64,000 bases of DNA from Lutimaribacter_A marinistellae (lineage in GTDB: Bacteria; Pseudomonadota; Alphaproteobacteria; Rhodobacterales; Rhodobacteraceae): positions 310,001 to 374,000 of the forward strand of contig NZ_JBHRXI010000004.1 of assembly GCF_042648365.1 (NCBI RefSeq), written 5' to 3'. Made by a program: the position numbers and the translations under genes. This document shows, piece by piece, positions 24,836-32,763 of the stretch (positions are counted from its first letter, which is position 1; the number at the start of each line of letters is the position of its first letter). The notes under the pieces are model-generated. The model made no database searches. It was given only the letters and a program-made list of their open reading frames with translations, and was not told the DNA's origin.

Positions 24836-25485
24836 GTGCCTCTCCCCAGGCCTGCGGCCTCGCGGGCGAGCCGCTCTATCGCGGCCCAGTCCTTCGCCTC
24901 GACCAAATCAGCAGGAGCAACCCAGCTACCGCCTGCGCAGAGGACGTTGGGCAGGCTGAGGTAGCTCTCTGCATTGGTCATGCTCACACCGCCTGTCGGA
25001 CAGAAAGTGATCTGTGGCAAAGGCGCCCCGATGGCTTTCAGCGCCGGCGCCCCCCCCGAGGCTTCAGCCGGGAAGAACTTGAGCATGTCATAACCTTGAG
25101 CCAAGAGCCGCATCGCCTCGGTGGCCGTGGCAGCGCCTGGCAGGAGCGGCAGCTCTTCCTCTTCGCAGGCCGCCAGCAGCGCGTCGGTCGCTCCAGGCGA
25201 GACGCCAAACGTTGCGCCCGCTGCCTTGGCCGCACGCACGTCATCTGGCGTCACCAGCGTGCCTGCGCCCAAATGACCGCCTAGCACTTCCGCCATGGCG
25301 CTGATCACCTCAAGCGCAGCGGGCGTACGGAGTGTCACTTCAAGGGCGGGCAGCCCACCCGCCACGAGTGCCTCGGCAAGAGGGCGGGCGGTGTCGACAT
25401 CGTGCACCACAAGCACAGGCACAATGGGCGCGAGTGAGCAGATTTCGCGGATGATGATCGAGGCGTCTTTGGCGGTCAGGCTCAT
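24832..25485 (-). CDS. eda: KDPG aldolase (2-dehydro-3-deoxyphosphogluconate aldolase)
   Basis: A 217-residue class I aldolase cleaving KDPG to pyruvate and glyceraldehyde-3-P. The family core is clear: PVLVVHDVDTARPLAEALV, ALEVTLRTPAALE with the catalytic Glu, a GAGTLVTP block, and KFFPAEASGG with the Schiff-base Lys. It starts 3 bp after the edd stop and overlaps pgi, which gives a single translationally coupled unit. Confidence 0.95.
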   Translation of the reverse strand: MSLTAKDASIIIREICSLAPIVPVLVVHDVDTARPLAEALVAGGLPALEVTLRTPAALEVISAMAEVLGGHLGAGTLVTPDDVRAAKAAGATFGVSPGATDALLAACEEEELPLLPGAATATEAMRLLAQGYDMLKFFPAEASGGAPALKAIGAPLPQITFCPTGGVSMTNAESYLSLPNVLCAGGSWVAPADLVEAKDWAAIERLAREAAGLGRGT

Positions 25486-25488
25486 GGG

Positions 25489-27297
25489 TTAGTCTCCGAA
25501 GATGGATGCACCGTCCGATGCGGCGCCGACAGTGTTTCGGAATGCGGCAAAGAGCTCGCGTCCCATGCCCCAATGCGCGGCGGAAAGGTCCGCCTCGGCA
25601 TTGGGGCGGCCCGCGACTTCCTCGGCCAAGATGTCGAGCGTGCCAACCTCGCCATCGACGCGCAAAAGATCACCGTCGCGCACTTGAGCAATCGGGCCGC
25701 CGTCCACCGCCTCGGGCGAGACATGGATCGCCGCAGGCACTTTGCCCGATGCGCCCGACATGCGCCCGTCCGTAACCAGAGCGACCTTTTGGCCACGACC
25801 CTGACAAATTGAGAGCAGCGGTGTGAGCGAGTGCAACTCCGGCATGCCGTTCGCCTTCGGACCCTGGAAGCGCACCACCACGACGACATCTCCGGTGAGC
25901 TCGCCCGCCTTGAACGCCGCCTTAACCTCGTCCTGATCGTGGAAAACACGCGCGGGCGCTTCGACAATGCGGTTTTCTGGTGCCACTGCAGAAACTTTCA
26001 TCACAGCCGTGCCAAGCGAGCCTGTCATTCGCTTCAGCCCGCCTGTGGGTTGGAACGGGTCAGAGGCGGGGCGCAGGATCTTGTCGTTCAGACTCTCGCT
26101 TGTTCCCGCACGCCAGCCAAGCACCCCGTCTTTAAGAACGGGGTCTTCCGTGTAGTGCTCCAGCCCTTCGCCTGCCACGGTCTGCGTATCGGGGTGCAGG
26201 AGCCCCGCGCCCAGAAGCTCGCCGATCATATACCCCAAGCCGCCCGCAGCATGGAAGTGGTTCACATCGGCCAGCCCGTTCGGGTAGACCCGCGCCAGAA
26301 GCGGCGTTACCTCCGAAAGTTCGGAGAAGTCTTCCCAATCCAGGATGACCCCGCCTGCCCGCGCCATGGCAACGAGGTGGATGAGCAAGTTGGTCGAGCC
26401 ACCAGTGGCGCCCAGCCCAACAATCCCGTTCACGAAGGACTTTTCGTCGAGAATGTTGCACACTGGCGTGTAGGAGTTGCCCAAAGCGCTGAGTGAGAGC
26501 GCCTGCTGCGCCCCGTGCTTTGTGAGCGCATCTCTGAGCGGCGTGTTCGGCGTCACGAAGCTCGCCCCCGGCAGGTGTAGCCCCATGAACTCCATCAGCA
26601 TTTGGTTGGTGTTGGCCGTACCGTAGAAGGTGCAGGTGCCGGGGCCGTGATAGGCCGCCATTTCCGCTGCCATCAGCTTGTCGCGACCGCATTTTCCGGC
26701 GGCAAACTCCTGGCGCACCATGGCTTTTTCTTCGTTTGGCATGCCGCTTGTCATCGGCCCCGCAGGCAGGAAGACAGCGGGCAAGTGGCCAAAGGCCTGT
26801 GCGGCGATCAAAAGACCTGGCACGATCTTGTCACACACACCGAGGAAAACAGCGGCATCAAAGGTATTGTGGCTGAGCGCCACCGAGGCGGCGAGCGCGA
26901 TCACATCGCGTGAGAATAGGCTCAGCTCCATCCCTGCCTCGCCTTGCGTGACGCCATCGCACATCGCTGGCACCCCGCCTGCAACCTGTGCCGTTCCACC
27001 AATTTCGCGCACCGCTTGCTTGATCAAAGCAGGATAAGTCTCAAACGGCTGGTGTGCCGAGAGCATGTCGTTGAAGGCCGTAACGATGCCGAGATTGCCC
27101 GCGCTGCCTTCCACAAGCTTGTGTTTGTCGTCACCCATCGCCGCATAGGCGTGCGCTTGTCCGCTGCACGAAAGGTGCGCGCGCGCTGGGCCTTTCGATT
27201 GTGCTGCTTTCATCCGCGCAAGATAGTCCGCTCTCGCGTCTGTGCTGCGCTCGATGATACGTTCGGTTACGCGTTCTATCGTTGAATTGAGGGGCAT
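25489..27297 (-). CDS. edd: phosphogluconate dehydratase
   Basis: A 602-residue iron-sulfur dehydratase converting 6-phosphogluconate to KDPG. IlvD/Edd-family features are visible: MCDGVTQGEAGMELSLFSRD, FLGVCDKIVPG with a cluster cysteine, GTCTFYGTANTNQMLMEFMG, and VTDGRMSGASGKVPAAIH near the C-terminus. The length is typical for Edd. It lies directly after zwf with only 14 bp between them; no 6-phosphogluconolactonase gene sits at this junction, where many bacteria have one. Confidence 0.95.
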   Translation of the reverse strand: MPLNSTIERVTERIIERSTDARADYLARMKAAQSKGPARAHLSCSGQAHAYAAMGDDKHKLVEGSAGNLGIVTAFNDMLSAHQPFETYPALIKQAVREIGGTAQVAGGVPAMCDGVTQGEAGMELSLFSRDVIALAASVALSHNTFDAAVFLGVCDKIVPGLLIAAQAFGHLPAVFLPAGPMTSGMPNEEKAMVRQEFAAGKCGRDKLMAAEMAAYHGPGTCTFYGTANTNQMLMEFMGLHLPGASFVTPNTPLRDALTKHGAQQALSLSALGNSYTPVCNILDEKSFVNGIVGLGATGGSTNLLIHLVAMARAGGVILDWEDFSELSEVTPLLARVYPNGLADVNHFHAAGGLGYMIGELLGAGLLHPDTQTVAGEGLEHYTEDPVLKDGVLGWRAGTSESLNDKILRPASDPFQPTGGLKRMTGSLGTAVMKVSAVAPENRIVEAPARVFHDQDEVKAAFKAGELTGDVVVVVRFQGPKANGMPELHSLTPLLSICQGRGQKVALVTDGRMSGASGKVPAAIHVSPEAVDGGPIAQVRDGDLLRVDGEVGTLDILAEEVAGRPNAEADLSAAHWGMGRELFAAFRNTVGAASDGASIFGD

Positions 27298-27311
27298 CTC
27301 TTCCGTGTCCT

Positions 27312-28760
27312 CTACGCTATCTCGCGCCAGCGTCTGCCCTCTTTGTGCAAGAGCATCAGCGCGTCTTCAGGCCCCGAGCTTCCCGCATCGTAGGGCTCTG
27401 GCATTTGGTTTGACGCCTCCCAGGCCTCGATAATCGGGTCAGCCCAGGCCCATGCCGCCTCGACTTCGTCGCCGCGCATGAAGAGCGTCTGATCTCCTCG
27501 GATCACATCCATGATGAGCCTCTCATAAGCGTCCTGCGGATCGGCCTTTTCCTTGAGCGCATCCGCGAAAGTCATGTCCAAGTTCACTTCGGCAAGGCGG
27601 AAGCCACCAGGCCCTGGCTCCTTGATCGTGTTGCGCAGGGTTATACCCTCATCGGGCTGAAGCCGAATGATCATCGCGTTGCCGCGGCGGTGCTCCATCT
27701 TGGGAAAGATCATATGCGGCGGATCGCGGAACACGACAGCAATTTCAGACGCGCGCCCGCGTAGCTTCTTGCCGGTGCGCAGGTAGAAGGGTGTGCCAGC
27801 CCATCGCCAATTCCCGATCCCAACTTTCATCGCCACAAAGCTTTCAGTGCGCGAGTTCGGATCCCCCGCTTGCTCGTGGTAGCCGCCTTGTCGATTCTGC
27901 CCGCGATACTGCCCGCGCACGATGTCACCCGGTCCAACGGGTTCAAGCGCTTCGATCACCTTCACCTTCTCGTCGCGCACCGCGTTCGGGTCAAACTTCG
28001 ACGGCGGCTCCATGGCCGTGAGGCACAGAAGCTGCATCAGGTGGTTTTGCACCATATCGCGCATCGCGCCCGATTTGTCGTAATACTCACCGCGCCCTTC
28101 AACCCCAAGGCTCTCGGCTACGGTGATCTGCACATGATCAATGTGCGTGGCGTTCCAAAGTGGCTCCCAAAGCGCATTGGCAAAGCGTAGCGCCATCAGG
28201 TTTTGCACGGTTTCCTTGCCGAGGTAGTGATCGATCCTGTAAATCTGGCGCTCTTTGAAACCTTGGCGCAGATCGGCGTTGAGCGCACGCGCGCTCTGTA
28301 GATCATGCCCGAAGGGCTTTTCGACCACGATGCGGCTCTCGGCGGTCGAGGCCTCAAAGCTGCTGAGTTTTGAGGCGATAACGCCAAAGAGCGACGGCGA
28401 TACCGAAAGGTAGAACGCGCGCACGACATTGGGCCGCAGGTTACGCGCCAGATCCTTCCAGCCGTCTTCGCCCATGACGTCAACACGCAGGTAGTCAACG
28501 CTCGCAAGAAAACGCTCCAGAAGCGCGCGATCCTCGGCGATCTGCGGCGCAAATGCTGCAAGGCTCTTCTCAAGCTGTGCACGAAAGCCCGTTGCATCCA
28601 TCTTCGAGCGCGCAACGCCAATGATACGCGCCGCGGGTGGCATCTGGCCCACAGCAAAGCGGTGAAACAGCCCCGGCAGGATCTTGCGCTGGGCCAGATC
28701 GCCCGTGGCTCCGAACAGGACCAGATCAAAATCTGGCGCAGGGATGACGCGCGATACCAT
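27312..28760 (-). CDS. zwf: glucose-6-phosphate 1-dehydrogenase
   Basis: A 482-residue NAD(P)-dependent dehydrogenase forming 6-phosphogluconolactone. The N-terminal nucleotide motif is FGATGDLAQRKILPGLF, the substrate signature is RIDHYLGKETVQN with catalytic His, and EKPFGHDLQSA marks the conserved lysine loop. The length is normal for the family. It begins 4 bp after the gap stop in the Entner-Doudoroff operon. Confidence 0.96.
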   Translation of the reverse strand: MVSRVIPAPDFDLVLFGATGDLAQRKILPGLFHRFAVGQMPPAARIIGVARSKMDATGFRAQLEKSLAAFAPQIAEDRALLERFLASVDYLRVDVMGEDGWKDLARNLRPNVVRAFYLSVSPSLFGVIASKLSSFEASTAESRIVVEKPFGHDLQSARALNADLRQGFKERQIYRIDHYLGKETVQNLMALRFANALWEPLWNATHIDHVQITVAESLGVEGRGEYYDKSGAMRDMVQNHLMQLLCLTAMEPPSKFDPNAVRDEKVKVIEALEPVGPGDIVRGQYRGQNRQGGYHEQAGDPNSRTESFVAMKVGIGNWRWAGTPFYLRTGKKLRGRASEIAVVFRDPPHMIFPKMEHRRGNAMIIRLQPDEGITLRNTIKEPGPGGFRLAEVNLDMTFADALKEKADPQDAYERLIMDVIRGDQTLFMRGDEVEAAWAWADPIIEAWEASNQMPEPYDAGSSGPEDALMLLHKEGRRWREIA

Positions 28761-28764
28761 CTTG

Positions 28765-29793
28765 TCAGCTCGCCATCTTCAGGGGCGCAGTCTGCATCAA
28801 GGCACCCATAGCGCGGCCCGTGTCGAGCATGCGGTTTGAAAAACCCCATTCGTTGTCATACCAGCTCACAACCCGCACCATGCCGTCTTTGGTCACACAG
28901 GTCTGCGCCGCCGCAAAGCAGGACGAATGCGGATCATGATTGAAGTCGATCGAAACCAGCGGATCTTCCTCAAAGGACAGCACGCCTGCAAGATCACCAA
29001 GCGCAGCCTCTGCCACAGCGGCGTTGATCGCCTCGGCGCTAGCAGCGCGCCCTGGAGTAAAGCACAAGTCAACCATTGAGACGTTGGGCGTGGGCACGCG
29101 CACGGCCGAACCTTCCAGCTTGCCCGCGAGATGGGGCAGCACCAGAGAGATCGCCTTGGCCGCACCTGTCGAGGTTGGCACCATCGACATCGACGCCGCA
29201 CGTGCGCGATACATATCTTTGTGATTGGTGTCGTGACTTGGCTGGTCGCCTGTAAAAGCGTGGATCGTCGTCATGTAGCCCGTCTTGATGCCAAAGGCAC
29301 GGTCCAGCACCATCGCAACAGGCGCGAGGCAGTTGGTGGTGCAGGAGGCGTTGGAAACGATCAGATCATTCGCCGTCAGCTCGTGGTGGTTGACACCGAA
29401 GACAACCGTGCGGTCCGCATCTTTGCCCGGAGCCGAGATCAGCACACGCTTCGATCCGTTCTGAAGGTGCCGCGCCGCCGCCGGGCGCTCGGTGAAGAGG
29501 CCAGTGCACTCATAAGCGATATCCACATCGCCCCAAGGCAGGTCTTCAGGATTGCGGATCGCGGTCAATCGGATGCAACGCTCACCAACATACAGCCTGT
29601 CGCCCTCAGCTGAAACTGGTGCCGAGATGCGGCCATGCACGCTGTCATACTTCAAAAGATGCGCGATGTTTTCTGGCGGTGCCAGATCGTTGATCGCGAC
29701 GACTTCGATATCGGTATCGCCACGCTCAACCAGCGCGCGCAAAACGCCACGCCCGATGCGTCCGAAGCCGTTGATTGCTATTTTCAGTGTCAT
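28765..29793 (-). CDS. gap: glyceraldehyde-3-phosphate dehydrogenase, type I
   Basis: A 342-residue enzyme oxidising glyceraldehyde-3-P with NAD(P). INGFGRIGRGVLRA opens the Rossmann domain. The catalytic Cys is in SNASCTTNCLAP near residue 155, and WYDNEWGFSNRM is near the C-terminus. It is the first gene of the operon and processes the glyceraldehyde-3-P released by KDPG aldolase. A TGATAGCGCTAACA operator-like site lies upstream. The genome may have another gap copy for gluconeogenesis; that cannot be seen here. Confidence 0.96.
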   Translation of the reverse strand: MTLKIAINGFGRIGRGVLRALVERGDTDIEVVAINDLAPPENIAHLLKYDSVHGRISAPVSAEGDRLYVGERCIRLTAIRNPEDLPWGDVDIAYECTGLFTERPAAARHLQNGSKRVLISAPGKDADRTVVFGVNHHELTANDLIVSNASCTTNCLAPVAMVLDRAFGIKTGYMTTIHAFTGDQPSHDTNHKDMYRARAASMSMVPTSTGAAKAISLVLPHLAGKLEGSAVRVPTPNVSMVDLCFTPGRAASAEAINAAVAEAALGDLAGVLSFEEDPLVSIDFNHDPHSSCFAAAQTCVTKDGMVRVVSWYDNEWGFSNRMLDTGRAMGALMQTAPLKMAS

Positions 29794-29815
29794 GTCGATC
29801 TCCTATTCGAGATTG

Positions 29816-29829
29816 TGATAGCGCTAACA
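29816..29829. promoter_or_regulatory. operator-like palindrome upstream of gap operon
   Basis: TGATAGCGCTAACA is a nearly perfect palindrome around TAGCGCTA and fits the generic LacI-family operator TGnTAnCGnTnnCA. It starts 23 bp before the gap ATG, so it probably overlaps the promoter or start of the transcript. The controlling regulator is not identified; it differs from the smo operator. Confidence 0.6.
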
Positions 29830-29858
29830 TTTTAGGAAAATAAAATATTCGCCATATT

Positions 29859-30785
29859 CTAGAGTTCTCCCGCCCATGGTGGATTCGCTCCTGCGCGCGA
29901 AACCGTCACCGCGGCTACGCGCGCTCCATGTTCCAGCGCGCTGGTTAGTGTCGCCGCGTCAAGGCTGGCCAAGCCCTCGGCGTGCAAAGCCCCAAGCTCG
30001 GACAGTTTCGCCAACACCCCCGCGTTGAAAGTGTCTCCTGCTCCGACCGTGTCGACAATCTCAGCCGATAGCGCAGCAACCTGCACAGCTTCGCCGCTTG
30101 CAAGGTAGCCAGTGGCGCCATCACCACCGCGTGTCAGAATAACAATCGAAGGCCCCAGCCCCAGCAAGCGTGCGACCTTGTCATCAAGCGAAAGCGGCTC
30201 TGGCGTGATCCAATTGAGGTCTTCATCCGATACCTTCACGATATTGGTTAGACCAATCATCCTGTCCAGCCGCGCGCGATAGCGGCCTATGTCGCGAATG
30301 AAGCTCGGCCTGATGTTCGGGTCCAGCATGACAGCGCGCCCCTCGGCATTGCGCTTCAGAAGCGTCGCGTAGGCATCAGCCCCTGGCTCACAAGCGAGGC
30401 TGATCCCCCCGAAATATAGCGCTGTGATTTCGGGCGACAGCGATGGCATATCACCTGGCTCGATCATTCGCCCTGCCGTATTCTCATCGAAGAACTCATA
30501 CGTGGCGTGGCCATCAACGAGGCGCACAAAAGCCAGTGTCGTCGGCCGCTCTGCATGAATCAGATGGCTGACATCGACATGGCTAGCCTTCAATCCCTGC
30601 GCAAGCTGCTGTCCGAACATGTCCGTGGAGAGGCCCGTCAGCATCCCCGTCTGCGCTCCAAGCCGCCCCAAGGCCACGGCGGTATTGTAGACAGCCCCAC
30701 CGCAGTGCGGCACAAAGCCCTCAGCGCCTCGGGCCGTCGGCGCGGGGATCATGTCAATCAGGGCTTCACCACAACAAAGGATCAT
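29859..30785 (-). CDS. fructokinase, PfkB family
   Basis: A 308-residue sugar kinase converting fructose to fructose-6-P. PfkB features: MILCCGEALIDMIP with GGAVYNTAVALGRLG at the N-terminus, and the C-terminal signature VDTVGAGDTFNAG with catalytic Asp. It starts 3 bp after the ROK regulator stop and is probably co-transcribed with it. It bridges the smo/mtlK products (fructose) and pgi. The gene name frk or scrK could apply; substrate by context. Confidence 0.9.
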   Translation of the reverse strand: MILCCGEALIDMIPAPTARGAEGFVPHCGGAVYNTAVALGRLGAQTGMLTGLSTDMFGQQLAQGLKASHVDVSHLIHAERPTTLAFVRLVDGHATYEFFDENTAGRMIEPGDMPSLSPEITALYFGGISLACEPGADAYATLLKRNAEGRAVMLDPNIRPSFIRDIGRYRARLDRMIGLTNIVKVSDEDLNWITPEPLSLDDKVARLLGLGPSIVILTRGGDGATGYLASGEAVQVAALSAEIVDTVGAGDTFNAGVLAKLSELGALHAEGLASLDAATLTSALEHGARVAAVTVSRAGANPPWAGEL

Positions 30786-30788
30786 AGA

Positions 30789-32024
30789 TCAGTCTTTCAG
30801 ATACGCATTGCGTTCGACGAGAAAACGCTCCGACAGCGGCAAGCTCGCAGCCCCGAGCACCTTTGCGTCGTACCCTATAGACCCTTGCGCGATTCTCGGG
30901 GCAGACACCCCAGCCGTAACCAAGCTTGCCACCTCATGCTCGATTTGCGAGACAAGCTCCGCGCGCACGGCATCTGGCATGGAGCCGTCGACCAGAACAG
31001 TCTCACAGTCGACAACGCAAACTGACGCAATCACGGCCTGCGCGATCCCGCGAGCCGCTTGGCCAAGCCATGCGTCCAATGCCTCTTTCGGAACGGCCCA
31101 CTCGCCCGAGCGACCCCAGATTGAAAGCGCCGCATCTGAAGCCGATCCGAGGCTGTCTTCAAGGCAAGCGAGCGATGCGATATCGACAAGTGAGCACATC
31201 CCACCTGACAGAGCTTGCACGGGCATAGATGCCAAGGCAGCTGCGTTGCCGCTGCGCCCCAAATGAAGCGCGTTGTCCAATACAAGCCCGCCGCCGACGA
31301 AATACCCGACATAAACGTAAAGAAAATCGCGCGGCTTCGCCGTGGTTCCAAAAACCAGTTCTGCGCTGCAAGCCGCCGACCCGTCGTTGCACAGGTAAGT
31401 CGGAAAGCTGTAGGATTTGGCCAGTTCCGCGACAAGATCGCGCCCTCTCCATGCTTCGAGATCAGAGCTGTTCGCTCCGTCTTCGCCGTGAGCCCAATCC
31501 CACATCCGAAACGGCAGAGCGATACCCAGACCTGCCACGCGAGACCTGTCGTCTTCCGGCAAGCTTGCGAGGAAGGTATCAATCGTTTCATTGGCAAACC
31601 GCAGGACACCTGACGGAGAGGGCACCCTGTGTTCTACGCGCTGGTAACGGATCACCTGGCCTAGAAAGTCGCTCAGAACCAGCTCGGAACCACCTCTACC
31701 AACTTTGAGCCCCAGAAAATATGCGCCGTTCGCAGCGAGACCCATGGGCACTGAAGGCTGCCCTATGCTTCCGCGCACAGGCTCACCCTTAACAAGCAAG
31801 CCCTCACCTTCAAGCGCCCGCATGATCACAGAGACCGTTTGCGGCGAAAGGCCTGTCAGTCTAGCAATCTCCGCTTTTGGCTTGGGGCCGAACTGTCGGA
31901 TGAGGGAGAGAACCAACCTTTCGTTATATGCACGCATCGCGCCCTGATTGGACCCGCGAACAGGCGCTGCCGCAGCCAGCGAAGCGCTTTCGCGCGCCTC
32001 AGACCTGTGCTTGTCAGGAATCAT
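30789..32024 (-). CDS. ROK-family transcriptional regulator
   Basis: About 411 residues. ATG 32024 (MIPDKHRSEA) follows GGGAG and was preferred over an upstream start at 32072. The N-terminal winged helix is visible as LVLSLIRQFGPKPKAEIARL followed by TGLSPQTVSVIMRAL. The C-terminal ROK/sugar-kinase-like domain contains FLYVYVGYFVGGGLVLD, but the classic zinc-binding CxCGxxGC is not evident. It lies upstream of and next to fructokinase, so it is probably the sugar-responsive regulator of fructokinase and perhaps of the Entner-Doudoroff operon. Confidence 0.85.
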   Translation of the reverse strand: MIPDKHRSEARESASLAAAAPVRGSNQGAMRAYNERLVLSLIRQFGPKPKAEIARLTGLSPQTVSVIMRALEGEGLLVKGEPVRGSIGQPSVPMGLAANGAYFLGLKVGRGGSELVLSDFLGQVIRYQRVEHRVPSPSGVLRFANETIDTFLASLPEDDRSRVAGLGIALPFRMWDWAHGEDGANSSDLEAWRGRDLVAELAKSYSFPTYLCNDGSAACSAELVFGTTAKPRDFLYVYVGYFVGGGLVLDNALHLGRSGNAAALASMPVQALSGGMCSLVDIASLACLEDSLGSASDAALSIWGRSGEWAVPKEALDAWLGQAARGIAQAVIASVCVVDCETVLVDGSMPDAVRAELVSQIEHEVASLVTAGVSAPRIAQGSIGYDAKVLGAASLPLSERFLVERNAYLKD

Positions 32025-32079
32025 ACCGGCTCCCAGCCATACAAACGCAAATTCACCCCCCTTCTCGGCCAAATAGGAA

Positions 32080-32124
32080 ACTCTGTCAATAAATAAATCT
32101 ATGTGATTTATTTATTGACAGAGT
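32080..32124. repeat. 45-bp palindrome, 20-bp perfect inverted repeat
   Basis: The left arm starts ACTCTGTCAATAAATAAATC (32080-32099) and is followed by a 5-base spacer TATGT; the right arm is its exact reverse complement (32105-32124). It lies upstream of the ROK regulator and about 75 bp beyond the 3' end of a truncated IS5-family transposase. The arm sequence resembles terminal repeats of IS903-type elements (ending AATAAATC), so this may be two IS ends brought together by an internal deletion. In RNA it would be a very stable hairpin and could end transcription. Confidence 0.7.
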
Positions 32125-32197
32125 CCTCATCGATAAGCGCCTCACAGCTCGGTGTTTTTTCGCATCGTGTCTTGCAAGGGTCTGGGCTCGTTGAGTT

Positions 32198-32590
32198 TCA
32201 AAGCCAGTAAATAACGATGTCCGCGAGAGCGATGGCTGACAAGAAGATCTTTGGGCACCTGTCATAACGCGTCGCCACACGCCTCCAATCCTTGAGCCTG
32301 CCAAACATGATCTCGAACCGGTTGCGCCGTTTGTATCGGCGCTTGTCGTACTTGACGGTTTTCTTCCGCTGCTTCCTGCCTGGGCTGTGGGCACGTATCC
32401 CTTTGGATTTCAATGCTTCTCTGAACCAGTCGGTGTCGTATCCTCGGTCCCCGAGTAGCCAGTCGACATCAGGCAGGCTGCTCAGCAAGGCCCGTGCCCC
32501 GATGTAATCGCTGACGTGTCCGGCAGTGACGAGCAGGTTGAACCGTGAATCACGCCGTCCCTCCGAAATCAATGGGTCTTGACCCGCCAA
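32198..32590 (-). mobile_element. truncated IS5-family transposase
   Basis: This frame encodes only the C-terminal half of an IS5-family DDE transposase: VTAGHVSDYIGARALL, WLLGDRGYDTDWFREALK with a catalytic Asp, then a typical YKRRNRFEIMFGRLKDWRRV block with catalytic Glu and a final SAIALADIVIYWL. The N-terminal half with the first catalytic Asp is absent. Homology appears to start near 32560, and the sequence beyond belongs to a truncated host gene. The element is therefore a remnant and cannot transpose on its own. Confidence 0.85.
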
Positions 32591-32763
32591 GTTGCGCGCC
32601 GACGTCGAAGAGCGGCGCGAGGACGGCTTGAACGATGCCTGCGAACGGGTTTATGACAACGCCGAATGCCGCCACCGGCGTGATCGGTGCGCAGGTTTGG
32701 CCCATCTCATCGGCAGTGATGATTTCCTTCGTGAAAACCGGCTTTCGAACGACCGTTCTCAAG
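32591..32763 (-). pseudogene. DUF1185 (amino acid synthesis family) gene, truncated by IS
   Basis: A frame starting at TTG 32763, overlapping the MFS stop, encodes RKPVFTKEIITADEMGQ and then a VVINPFAGIVQAVLAPLFDVG block. This matches the start of DUF1185 'amino acid synthesis family' proteins (NPFAG with a following LxPLxDxG). Homology stops near 32590, where IS5-derived sequence begins, so only about 55 of roughly 190 residues remain. It probably formed an operon with the MFS and SnoaL-like genes. Confidence 0.6.
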
